Assembly (NCBI RefSeq): GCF_003635115.1
Contig: NZ_RBXJ01000003.1
Location: 383,324-447,323, forward strand
DNA: 64,000 nucleotides
Origin: Microbacterium sp. AG1240
GTDB taxonomy: Bacteria; Actinomycetota; Actinomycetes; Actinomycetales; Microbacteriaceae
Direction: 5' to 3'
Shown here: one piece after another, positions 24,335 to 31,725 of the stretch
Position numbering within the stretch: position 1 is the stretch's first letter
Layout of the letters: each line of letters opens with the position of its first letter
The notes under the pieces: generated by a model
Database searches by the model: none
The model's input: the letters and a program-made list of their open reading frames with translations, nothing else
Told to the model about the DNA's origin: nothing
Position numbers and translations under genes: made by a program

Positions 24335-25405
24335 TCAGCGCCGGTAGGCGACGAGGTCGGGATTGTCGGCGTAGACCTCGTCGAGCAGGGTGAGGTCGAA
24401 CAGGTCGGCCGCGGTGAGCGCGTAGCCCGACGTGGCGAGGCTCGCCAGGGTCTGCTCCTGCAGGTCGTCCGAGATGGTGAACAGGCCGTTCTCGACCGTC
24501 TCGTCGGAGACGACGAGCAGCTCCGCCTGGGCGGTCGCGCTCGCGGTCGAGCTCTCGAGGTCGAGCCCGAGGTCGGTGCCGTACTCGTCGACGGCGAGCT
24601 GGGCGCCCGCGCCCGGGTCGGCCACCGCGTCGCTCCAGCCGCGGATCTCGGCCGTGAGGAAGGCCTTGAGGGCATCGCGGTCGGAGGCGATGGTGTCGTC
24701 GGTGGCGGTGATGACGTGGCCGACGAAGGGAAGGCCGTTGTCGGCGAAGAGCAGGTCGGTGACCTCGATCCCCTGCAGCTCGATCGCGACCGACTGGCTC
24801 GTGACGAACGCGATGAGCCCGTCGACCTCGCCGGTGGTCAGCGGCGCGGGGTCGTACTGCACGGGCACGATGTCGACCTCGGAGGTGTCGATGTCGTTCG
24901 CGGCGAGGAACGCGTCGAAGACCGCGCGGTTGGAGTCCTGCACGCCGATCTTCTTGCCGATCATGTCCTGCGGCGTCGTGATGTCGGCGCCGTCGGCGAG
25001 CGAGGCGATCGTGAAGGGGTTCTTCTGGAACGTCGCGCCGATGATCTTCAGCGGCGCCGCTTCGTTCGCGACGGCGGCGCCCACCGAGAGGGCATCGGTC
25101 AGCGACAGGTCGGCGGTGCCCGAGAGCAGTTCGGGCACACCGCTCGACGGACCGGGCACCAGCTGCACGGAGGCGAGCCCCGCGTCGGTGTAGTACCCCT
25201 CCGCATCGGCGATGATCTCGCCCGACCACTCCTCGTTCAGGATCCAGCTGAGCTGCACGGTCAGGTCGCCGAGGCCGGCGCCGTCTGCGGAGCTCTCCGA
25301 CGGGGCGGATGCTGCGCCGCCGGCGCAGGCGGACAGCAGCAGGGCGCCGACGGCCACGGCAGCCCCCGCGGCGAATCGACGGAGCAGGGGACGGGTCGAG
25401 GTCAT
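24335..25405 (-). CDS. Orphan ABC substrate-binding lipoprotein, paralogue of the purine-operon binding protein
   Basis: NMT1/SsuA-like solute-binding protein of 356 residues with lipobox LSACAGG. It aligns almost without gaps to the protein at 10699-11775, sharing long identical runs such as [29 protein letters not shown] and IGVQDSN; well over half of positions match by eye. The ATG is chosen from the signal-peptide pattern; an upstream ATG would add an unlikely acidic stretch. No ATPase or permease follows, so it probably docks on the transporter at 11796-14363 or another one elsewhere. It heads the 17.2-25.4 kb operon and likely captures that operon's substrate. Confidence 0.88.
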   Translation of the reverse strand: MTSTRPLLRRFAAGAAVAVGALLLSACAGGAASAPSESSADGAGLGDLTVQLSWILNEEWSGEIIADAEGYYTDAGLASVQLVPGPSSGVPELLSGTADLSLTDALSVGAAVANEAAPLKIIGATFQKNPFTIASLADGADITTPQDMIGKKIGVQDSNRAVFDAFLAANDIDTSEVDIVPVQYDPAPLTTGEVDGLIAFVTSQSVAIELQGIEVTDLLFADNGLPFVGHVITATDDTIASDRDALKAFLTAEIRGWSDAVADPGAGAQLAVDEYGTDLGLDLESSTASATAQAELLVVSDETVENGLFTISDDLQEQTLASLATSGYALTAADLFDLTLLDEVYADNPDLVAYRR

Positions 25406-25507
25406 GGCTCTCTCGCTCTCCCCGCGGCGCTCGGCGGGCGGGCGCGGCGGAAACGGTGTCATCGCTGCGGGTGAAGCGACGAGGACCCGGAGGAGGCGGC
25501 CCTGCTC

Positions 25508-25555
25508 CGATAGTAAATACCTATCGTTGATTGCAAATAGCGATCACGTTACGTG
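25508..25555 (-). promoter_or_regulatory. AT-rich promoter/operator island upstream of the orphan binding-protein operon
   Basis: An unusually AT-rich 50 bp in a 70% GC region. CGATAG-N7-CTATCG occupies 25508-25526, another CTAT half-site lies at about 25537-25542, and CACGTTACGTG (25545-25555) is an odd-centred palindrome. On the minus strand TTGCAA followed about 15-16 nt later by TACTAT could be the -35/-10. The XRE-cupin gene just upstream is the natural candidate regulator. Confidence 0.55.
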
Positions 25556-25575
25556 TTCGTTTCGCGATGGGGGAC

Positions 25576-26187
25576 TCACCGGCTGCCGGCGTAGACCAGC
25601 AGGATGCGCACGGGGTCGTCGCCGACGACCGACCAGCGGTTGCGCAGGGCACCCGGATGGGCGATCGCGTCGCCCGCGCCGAGCTCCCATTCGCCGCGAC
25701 CCTCGATCGAGACGGTGATGCGCCCGGTGACGACGTAGACGGTGAGGTCTCCGTCGGATTCGAACCAGTCGCCCATGTACTGGCCGGGTTCGATGCGGTA
25801 CTCCTGCACGGTCGCGGCGCGGGCGCCGGCCGAGGAGATGACGCGATGCACCCCCGCATTGGCGACGTCGGCGATCGGCGCCCAGGCGCCCGCATCCGCC
25901 CTGGAGAGATGCACGACCTCGGGCTCGGGCATCGCGGGCAGGAGCGCCGACGGCGAGATGCCGAGCACCTTCGCGATCCGGTAGAGCGACGCGAGCGACG
26001 GCATGGTCTGCCCGTTCTCGATCGTGCTGAGGAACGGCTGGCTGATCTCGGCCTCGGCGGCGAGGGCGCGCATCGAGAGCTTGCGCGCCGTGCGGGCCTC
26101 GCGGATCGCACGCCCCAGCGACTGCCCGATGAGGGCGTCGTGGTCGGGGGCGACGGGCACGGGCTCCACGATAGGCGCTGACGTCAC
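25576..26187 (-). CDS. XRE-family regulator with C-terminal cupin sensor (second copy)
   Basis: Regulator of 203 residues: helix-turn-helix (about 35-90, with MRALAAEAEISQPFLSTIENG) and a cupin domain (about 120-200, YRIEPGQYMGDW, HPGALRNRW). GTG start fixed by its GTGA overlap with the xanthine dehydrogenase stop. Same architecture as the protein at 15453-16058 but clearly diverged. It lies between the xdh operon and the orphan binding-protein operon and could control either. Confidence 0.88.
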   Translation of the reverse strand: MTSAPIVEPVPVAPDHDALIGQSLGRAIREARTARKLSMRALAAEAEISQPFLSTIENGQTMPSLASLYRIAKVLGISPSALLPAMPEPEVVHLSRADAGAWAPIADVANAGVHRVISSAGARAATVQEYRIEPGQYMGDWFESDGDLTVYVVTGRITVSIEGRGEWELGAGDAIAHPGALRNRWSVVGDDPVRILLVYAGSR

Positions 26188-29078
26188 GGGGCGCCCTGCG
26201 CCAGCCGCCACACGCGGTCGCGCGAGAAGGGCTGCTCGTAGCCGCGCGTGCCGAGCGCGCGGGCGATCGCGTTGCCGACGGCGGGGGCGACGGGGTTGTA
26301 GGGCGACTCGCTCATCGACTTCGCCCCGAACGGTCCGACCGCGTCGTCGGTGTCGGCGAAGTACACCTCGGTGTCGGGGATGTCGGCGAACTGCGGCACC
26401 CGGTAGGTGCGGAACACGGGGTTCTCGACGCGCCCGTCGGGCTGGATGTAGACCTCCTCGTAGAGCGCGCTGCCGTAGCCCTGCGCGACGCCGCCCTCGA
26501 TCTGGCCCCGGCACTGCGCCGGGTTCATGACGAACCCCGCGTCGGCGGCGTGCACCGACTGCAGCACCTTCACCGTGCCGGTCTCGACGTCGACCGCGAC
26601 CCGCACCGCGTGCACGTTGAACGCGAGCGAGCGCACGTCGCCGTGCTCGCTCCCCTCGGCGCGCAGCCCCTCGTCGGTGCTCTCGCCCGCAGCATCCACG
26701 ATCTCGTCGAACGGAACGAGTCGCTCTCCGACCCGCACCCCTCCCGCTTCGAGCCGCGCGTCTGCGTTCGTCGAGTCGATAGCCTCTCGCCGAGTCGACA
26801 CCTCACCGGCGTCGAAAGCCTGTCCGCTCGGCGAGAGCGCGTCGTCTCGGCGGGCGATCTCCCGCGCGACCTGCAGCATGCGGTCGCGCAGCGACAGGCA
26901 CGCGGCGTGCAGGGCCTTGCCGGCGACCGTGATGCCGGCCGACGCGAACGCGCCGGTGTCGTGCGAGACCAGGTCGGTGTCGGCGGTGCGCAGGTCGAGG
27001 CGGTCGAACGAGGCCGAAAGATCGGATGCGGCGATCTGCCGCAGCACGGTCGTGGTGCCGTTGCCGAACTCGGCCGTGCCGGCGCGCAGCGCGAACGTGC
27101 CGTCGCGGCGGAGCGTGACCGAGGTGTGGGAGATGTGTCCGCGGGGGGCCATCGTCGCGATCATCGCGATCGCCATGCCCTCGCCGACCCGCCAGTTCCC
27201 GCCCGCGGGGGCTGCCACCCCGTTGCCGCGTTCGATCGCGGCCTGCGCGAGGTCGAGGCACTGGTCGAGGCCGTAGCTGCCCCAGACGAGATCCTCCTCG
27301 TGGGGGACGTCGTCGGGGTGGAGCCGCTCGCCCTCCCGCACCGCGTTGATGCGGCGCAGCTCGAACGGGTCGATGCCCAGGCGCTCGGCGAGCATGTCCA
27401 TCGCCGACTCCACGCCGAGCATGACCTGGCCGAGCCCGTACCCGCGGAAGGCCCCCGACGGCACGTTGTTCGTGTAGACCGCCTCCGCGTCGATGCGCCG
27501 CACGGGGCAGCGGTACACCGTGGTCGACTCGGCGACCCCGTGGAACATCACGCCGATGGCGTGGTTGCCGTAGGCACCGGTGTCGCTCAGCACGTCGACC
27601 TGCATCGCGGTCAGCACGCCCTCGCCCGTTGCGCCGAGGGTCACCGAGACACGCATCGGGTGCCGCACCGAGGTGCGCTGGAACTCGTCGGTGCGCGAGA
27701 GCTCGTAGGCGACGGGACGGCCGGTGCGCAGCACCGCGAGGGCGACGAGGTCTTCGGCGAAGATCTCCTGCTTCCCCCCGAACCCGCCACCGACCCGCGC
27801 GGTCAGCACCCGCACGCGCGTCGGGTCGAGATCGAAGATGCGGGCGAGCTCGTCGCGCGTGAGGAACGGCACCTGCGTGCTCGCGCGGATCACCAGCCGC
27901 CCGTCGTCGTCGAGCCAGCCGACCGCGCCGTGCGTCTCGAGCTGCGCGTGCGAGACGCGGGCGTTGCGCCAGGTTCCGCTGACGGTCACGGCGCTCGCCG
28001 CGAGCGCGGCCCGCGTGTCGCCGTGCTCCTCGTGGAACGCCGCGACCACGTTGCGGCCGGCCTCGGCGACGCGGTCGTCGGGGGTGCGGTCGGGGTGCAG
28101 CAGCGGCGCACCGGGGCTTCGCGCCTCCTCCGGTGCGAAGACGGCGGGCAGCGCGTCGTAGGTCACGGCGATCGCGCGGCACGCGGCCTCGGCGGCTGCG
28201 GCGGTCTCTGCGACGACGGCCGCGACGCGTTGTCCGATGAAGCGCACCGTGTCGTCCAGCATCCGTGTGTCATCGGGATCGTCGGTGCGGTGCTCGTGAC
28301 GCCCCGTGGAGTAGCGCGTCGACGGCACGTCTTCGTGCGTGAAGACGGCGACGACGCCGGGGATGCCGCGGGCGGCCGTCGTGTCGATCGCGACGATCCG
28401 CGCGTGCGCGTGGGGCGAGCCCAGCACGCGGAGGAACAGGGCGCCCGGCACCGGTTCGTCGAAGGTGTATGGCTCGAGCCCCTGCACGATGCTGCGCGCC
28501 GCGGGCGGCACGGGCGACGCGCCGACGCCCTGCGACTCGCGCGCGTCGTCTCTCGCGTGAGAGTCCAAGACACCCGGAGCAGCGCCCTCGAGCGTCCGGG
28601 TGTTCTGGACTTTCGACGTCGGGCCCGCGCCGGTCTCGCGCACCGGGCCCAGAACGGATGCTTCGATCGCCTCGCGGATCGGACGATAGCCCGTGCAGCG
28701 GCAGAGGCTGCCCTTCATGTGACGGTGCAGGTCGGGGAGGTCGTCGGGGGAGAGGGTGGACGCCGTGACCGACATTCCGGCCGTGCAGAACCCGCACTGG
28801 AACCCGAAGCCGGTCGCGATCGCCTCCTGCACGGGGTGCAGGTCGTCGCCGGGAGCGAGTCCCGCGGCCGTGGTGACGACGGCACCCTCGACCCGCATGG
28901 CGGGGATGATGCACGAGTGCACGGGCGCGCCGTCGAGGATCACCGCGCACGCGCCGCAGTCGCCCGCGTCGCAGCCCTTCTTGACCTCGGTGTGGCCGTG
29001 CTCGCGCAGCAGGGTGCGCAGCGACTGGCCCGGACGGGGATCCGCGTCGACGCCTGCGCCGTTGAGCTCGAACCTCAT
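26184..29078 (-). CDS. Xanthine dehydrogenase, fused 2Fe-2S and molybdopterin subunits
   Basis: Oxidises hypoxanthine and xanthine to urate. Residues 1-145 are a two-cluster ferredoxin-like domain (C36, C41, C44, C56; then C95, C98, C126, C128), and the rest is the Mo-binding large subunit with GGGFGGKQE, PSGAFRGYG and a terminal GAKSMSESP containing the active-site Glu. In many bacteria these are separate genes, so this is a fusion of 964 residues. The linker (about 155-175) is encoded by the same 62-bp palindromic element found in the amidase gene. A second long palindrome encodes about residues 748-765, in an apparently extended loop. Overlaps the FAD subunit gene by ATGA. Confidence 0.92.
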   Translation of the reverse strand: MRFELNGAGVDADPRPGQSLRTLLREHGHTEVKKGCDAGDCGACAVILDGAPVHSCIIPAMRVEGAVVTTAAGLAPGDDLHPVQEAIATGFGFQCGFCTAGMSVTASTLSPDDLPDLHRHMKGSLCRCTGYRPIREAIEASVLGPVRETGAGPTSKVQNTRTLEGAAPGVLDSHARDDARESQGVGASPVPPAARSIVQGLEPYTFDEPVPGALFLRVLGSPHAHARIVAIDTTAARGIPGVVAVFTHEDVPSTRYSTGRHEHRTDDPDDTRMLDDTVRFIGQRVAAVVAETAAAAEAACRAIAVTYDALPAVFAPEEARSPGAPLLHPDRTPDDRVAEAGRNVVAAFHEEHGDTRAALAASAVTVSGTWRNARVSHAQLETHGAVGWLDDDGRLVIRASTQVPFLTRDELARIFDLDPTRVRVLTARVGGGFGGKQEIFAEDLVALAVLRTGRPVAYELSRTDEFQRTSVRHPMRVSVTLGATGEGVLTAMQVDVLSDTGAYGNHAIGVMFHGVAESTTVYRCPVRRIDAEAVYTNNVPSGAFRGYGLGQVMLGVESAMDMLAERLGIDPFELRRINAVREGERLHPDDVPHEEDLVWGSYGLDQCLDLAQAAIERGNGVAAPAGGNWRVGEGMAIAMIATMAPRGHISHTSVTLRRDGTFALRAGTAEFGNGTTTVLRQIAASDLSASFDRLDLRTADTDLVSHDTGAFASAGITVAGKALHAACLSLRDRMLQVAREIARRDDALSPSGQAFDAGEVSTRREAIDSTNADARLEAGGVRVGERLVPFDEIVDAAGESTDEGLRAEGSEHGDVRSLAFNVHAVRVAVDVETGTVKVLQSVHAADAGFVMNPAQCRGQIEGGVAQGYGSALYEEVYIQPDGRVENPVFRTYRVPQFADIPDTEVYFADTDDAVGPFGAKSMSESPYNPVAPAVGNAIARALGTRGYEQPFSRDRVWRLAQGAP
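26784..26837. repeat. Long palindrome inside the xanthine dehydrogenase coding sequence
   Basis: CTCTCGCCGAG (26784-26794) pairs perfectly with CTCGGCGAGAG (26827-26837) across 32 nt. The encoded stretch falls in a segment that looks some 30 residues longer than usual for the family. Candidate in-frame repeat insertion. Confidence 0.65.
28554..28615 (-). repeat. 62-bp palindromic element inside a coding sequence, copy 2
   Basis: GTCCAAGACACCCGGA (28563-28578) pairs with TCCGGGTGTTCTGGAC (28595-28610), 14 of 16. On the minus strand it aligns without gaps to 6302-6363, differing at two positions and in the 12-nt loop. It encodes the linker between the iron-sulfur and molybdenum domains, in the same frame as copy 1. 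Confidence 0.9.
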
Positions 29079-29896
29079 GCGTCCTCCTCCAGCGCCGCGC
29101 GGATGCGCTCGGCGAGCACGATGCTCACGCCCCGGCGCCAGTCGGCCGAACCGAGCGGATCGGAGTAGTAGCGCGATGCCGCGCCCACCGCGTCGGCGAG
29201 GGTCGCAGCATCCGGGATCCCCTCGAACCGCAGCACGGTCGGCGCCTCGGTCGCCGCGGTGATCGCGAAGACGCACGCGCCGTCGGGATCGACGCGGCCG
29301 GTGACGACCGCGCCGGAGCGGCCGAGCTCGGCGAGCGCGATCTTCTGCAGCAGCATCCGCGAGCGGAGGGAATGCGCGGGGATCTCGATCGCCCGCAGCA
29401 CCTCGCCGCGCGCGAGGGCGTTCTCGGCGTTTCCGGTCACGAGTTCGGCGACGGGCAGGCGGCGCTCGCCGCCGTCGGGCGTCCAGACGACGGCCGTCGC
29501 GTCGAGACCGGCGGCGAACGAGGTCATCGAGCCGGCCGCGAACGACTGGCAGACGTTGCCGCCGACGGTGGCGGTGTTCCAGATCTTGAAGCTCGCGAGC
29601 AGGGCGTTCGCCGCGTCCGGCACCCGGGCGATGGCGCGCCAGTCGGGGGGCACCTCGGCGCTCTGCGACCAGGCGACGAATCGGGCGATCGTGCAGGTCG
29701 CGGCGATCCGAAGGCCCTCAGGTGTGATCTCGAGGTCGGGCCACGGCATCGTGGTGAGGTCGACGAAGCCGGTCGCCTGCGGCTGCGGCTCGCTCATGAG
29801 CCAGGTGCCCCCGCCGAGGAACACCTCGCCGGGCGCGAGCGCGAGGTCGTCGCGCGTGCGAGCGCGGCGGAAGCTCGTCACGGTGTTGATGTCCAT
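29075..29896 (-). CDS. Xanthine dehydrogenase FAD-binding subunit
   Basis: FAD subunit that hands electrons from the iron-sulfur clusters to NAD+, 273 residues. Signatures: FLGGGTWLMSEPQ (FAD pyrophosphate binding), ATVGGNVCQSFAAGSMTS and a C-terminal CO-dehydrogenase-flavoprotein-like domain. It is the first gene of the xdh operon; the ATG has AGAAGGG about 8 nt upstream. ATGA overlap with the fused subunit indicates coupled synthesis. Confidence 0.9.
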   Translation of the reverse strand: MDINTVTSFRRARTRDDLALAPGEVFLGGGTWLMSEPQPQATGFVDLTTMPWPDLEITPEGLRIAATCTIARFVAWSQSAEVPPDWRAIARVPDAANALLASFKIWNTATVGGNVCQSFAAGSMTSFAAGLDATAVVWTPDGGERRLPVAELVTGNAENALARGEVLRAIEIPAHSLRSRMLLQKIALAELGRSGAVVTGRVDPDGACVFAITAATEAPTVLRFEGIPDAATLADAVGAASRYYSDPLGSADWRRGVSIVLAERIRAALEEDA

Positions 29897-29951
29897 GCCG
29901 CGCCCTTCTGCTGTGCGGTGCGGTCAGTCAACCACTCGCGGATTACTCCAA

Positions 29952-29968
29952 TGTTTCCTGGGTCAACA
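29952..29968. promoter_or_regulatory. Candidate operator TGTT-N9-AACA upstream of xdh
   Basis: TGTTTCCTGGGTCAACA lies 56 bp upstream of the FAD-subunit ATG and matches the uraD/allB site in 12 of 17 positions, including both outer half-sites. On the minus strand it contains TTGACC, a plausible -35. Confidence 0.55.
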
Positions 29969-30152
29969 TCGGCGGGCGCTTCAAAGGTTCGGACGCGGAT
30001 GCGGCGTACCTCCGGGCGGGCTGCGCGGTGCGATGGTACGTGCCGCATGCCCGGAGTCGTCGGCCTGCGGCCGTCGGCTCCCCGCCCATCCCGGTGTCAG
30101 CGACTCGATCCATCGCACCGCCTCGCCCTCCTGCGTGTGCCGGGGCGGGAGC

Positions 30153-30176
30153 GGTCCCTGAGCTCATCGAAGGGTC
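30153..30176. repeat. Palindromic repeat of the CCCTGAGCTNNTCGAAGGG type
   Basis: Outer arms GGTCCCT and AGGGTC flank a GAGCTCATCGA core. I recognise this as a common intergenic repeat of actinobacteria and other soil bacteria. Only one copy was noticed here. Confidence 0.55.
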
Positions 30177-30300
30177 TGCGGGGTGTTCTGGGGTCGGCAT
30201 CCTCTCCTCCACAGGGGAGGATTCGACGAGTTGTCCACAGGTCGTGTTTTGGCGCCTGATCAGGGGATGGAATGTCGCACCCCCTCGTCAGAATGGAGGC

Positions 30301-31719
30301 ATGACAGACACCGCTGCGGCGCTTCGCGACCTCGATGCGGCGCTCGCCGCCGTCGTCGACGCGCAGCTGCGCGACGGCGACGTAGGGGGCCTCGGTGCGC
30401 GCGATCTCTTGTCGGTGATGGATGCTGCGGCGTCGATCGTGCGGCGTGCCGAGGCGTTGCTCATCGAGGCCGTCGGGGAGGTCGACGCGCGCTCGGATCA
30501 GCGCGACCTCTCGGTGCGCATGACGACCGAGGTCGGGTGCCGCTCCGTGAAGGAGCTCGTACAGCGCACGACGAGGTTCTCCTCGCGTCGTGCGGGTGAG
30601 TTCGTGACGGCGGGTCGCGGAATCCGTCGAACGACCGCGCTCGCGACGGGCGAGCGGCTGCCGGCGGTTTTCCCCGCGCTCCGCGAGGCCGTCATCGACG
30701 GCGCCGTCGGCGTGGACGGCGTCGTCGCGGTCGCGGGCCCGCTCGCCTCGTTGCCGGTCGGGCGCGACGCGATCATCGCCGCCGACGAAGAGCTCGCGGC
30801 GGCAGCCCGGGGCGACGGCGCCGACGGCATGCCGCCCCTCGCAGCCGACGACCTGCGGGCGCAGTCCCTGGTCTGGGCGGCATACCTCGATCAAGACGGC
30901 CCCGAGCCCCGTGACGAGCGCGCGATGCGCAAACGCGGCCTCACCCTCGGCGTCTGCCGCGACGGACTCGTGCCGGTGCGGGGCGCGTTGCTGCCCGAGA
31001 CCGCGGGTCAATTGCAGCGCATCTTCGACAGCGTCAACAACCCGAAGCTCGAGGGACCCGCGGGGCCGCGCTTCACGGAGCACAACGGCGACGCAGACCC
31101 CGACGCGCGCTGCGACACCCGCACCCGCCCTCAGAAGCAGCACGACGCGCTGGCGACCGCCCTGACGGTGGCCGCCGCATCCGGTCAGTTACCCACCATC
31201 GGCGGCGCGGCGCCCACGCTGGTGGTCTCGGCCCGCGAGGCCGATGTTGCCAACGGCGTCGGCACTGCGCACGTGCAGGGGATCGACGAACCGGTGTCCA
31301 TCGCGGTCGCCCGTCAGATCGCGTGTACCGGCGGCGTGCAGCGGGTGCGGCTCGGCGCGAACGGCCGCATCATCGCGATCACGGTCAACGACTGGGTCTT
31401 CACGCATGTCCAGCGCAGAGCCATCGTGCTCCGCGACGGGGAGTGCGTGATTCCCGGCTGCCACGTTCCGGCCGCGTGGTGCGAGATCCACCACGTCATC
31501 GAGGCGGCTCGCGGCGGACCCACGCACACCGACAACGGCGTGCTGTTGTGCTGGTTCCACCACCGAACGATCGATACGGGCGGCTGGAAAGTCAGGATGA
31601 AGAACGGGGTGCCCGAGATTCTCGGCCCGGTCTGGTGGGATCCCGGCCAGCGCTGGCGGCCGGCCACGAAATCGCCGGTGAGGCGTCGAGATCTCGTCGA
31701 GGCCGCCCACCCGGGGTGA
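30301..31719 (+). CDS. HNH endonuclease domain protein of the DUF222 (13E12) family
   Basis: Protein of 472 residues: a long helical DUF222 region (about 1-330) followed by an HNH nuclease domain with GECVIPGCHVPAAWCEIHH and a later LLCWFHHRTID, giving two zinc-type cysteines and the HH/H metal site. The family is multicopy in many actinobacteria and resembles selfish or repair-associated nucleases, but its function is unsettled. GGAGG 5 nt before the ATG decides the start over an in-frame ATG 273 bp upstream. It interrupts the purine gene set between xdh and the nucleoside hydrolase and may be a later arrival. Confidence 0.88.
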   Translation: MTDTAAALRDLDAALAAVVDAQLRDGDVGGLGARDLLSVMDAAASIVRRAEALLIEAVGEVDARSDQRDLSVRMTTEVGCRSVKELVQRTTRFSSRRAGEFVTAGRGIRRTTALATGERLPAVFPALREAVIDGAVGVDGVVAVAGPLASLPVGRDAIIAADEELAAAARGDGADGMPPLAADDLRAQSLVWAAYLDQDGPEPRDERAMRKRGLTLGVCRDGLVPVRGALLPETAGQLQRIFDSVNNPKLEGPAGPRFTEHNGDADPDARCDTRTRPQKQHDALATALTVAAASGQLPTIGGAAPTLVVSAREADVANGVGTAHVQGIDEPVSIAVARQIACTGGVQRVRLGANGRIIAITVNDWVFTHVQRRAIVLRDGECVIPGCHVPAAWCEIHHVIEAARGGPTHTDNGVLLCWFHHRTIDTGGWKVRMKNGVPEILGPVWWDPGQRWRPATKSPVRRRDLVEAAHPG

Positions 31720-31725
31720 CGCGGC

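Larger units (their letters stand above)
29897..30300. other. 404-bp gap between xdh and the HNH gene
   Basis: Holds the xdh promoter region with the TGTT-N9-AACA operator at its left end, a 24-bp widespread-type palindrome at 30153-30176, and the GGAGG site of the HNH gene at its right end. An 89-codon minus-strand frame (29943-30212) has no recognisable features and runs through the operator, so it is not called. Confidence 0.6.

Noticed and set aside
22848..25229. A 793-codon minus-strand frame across the deaminase and orphan binding protein
   Set aside because: Wrong frame on the same strand; the real proteins are in another frame with signal peptide and metal motifs.
26550..29168. An 872-codon plus-strand frame opposite xanthine dehydrogenase
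   Set aside because: Antisense shadow of a gene with all cluster cysteines and Mo-site motifs; no domain recognisable in the shadow.
29943..30212. 89-codon minus-strand frame upstream of xdh
   Set aside because: No start signal or recognisable motif; overlaps the operator and repeat.
30028..30300. 91-codon N-terminal extension of the HNH protein
   Set aside because: The extension has no family similarity and includes the palindromic repeat; GGAGG supports ATG 30301.
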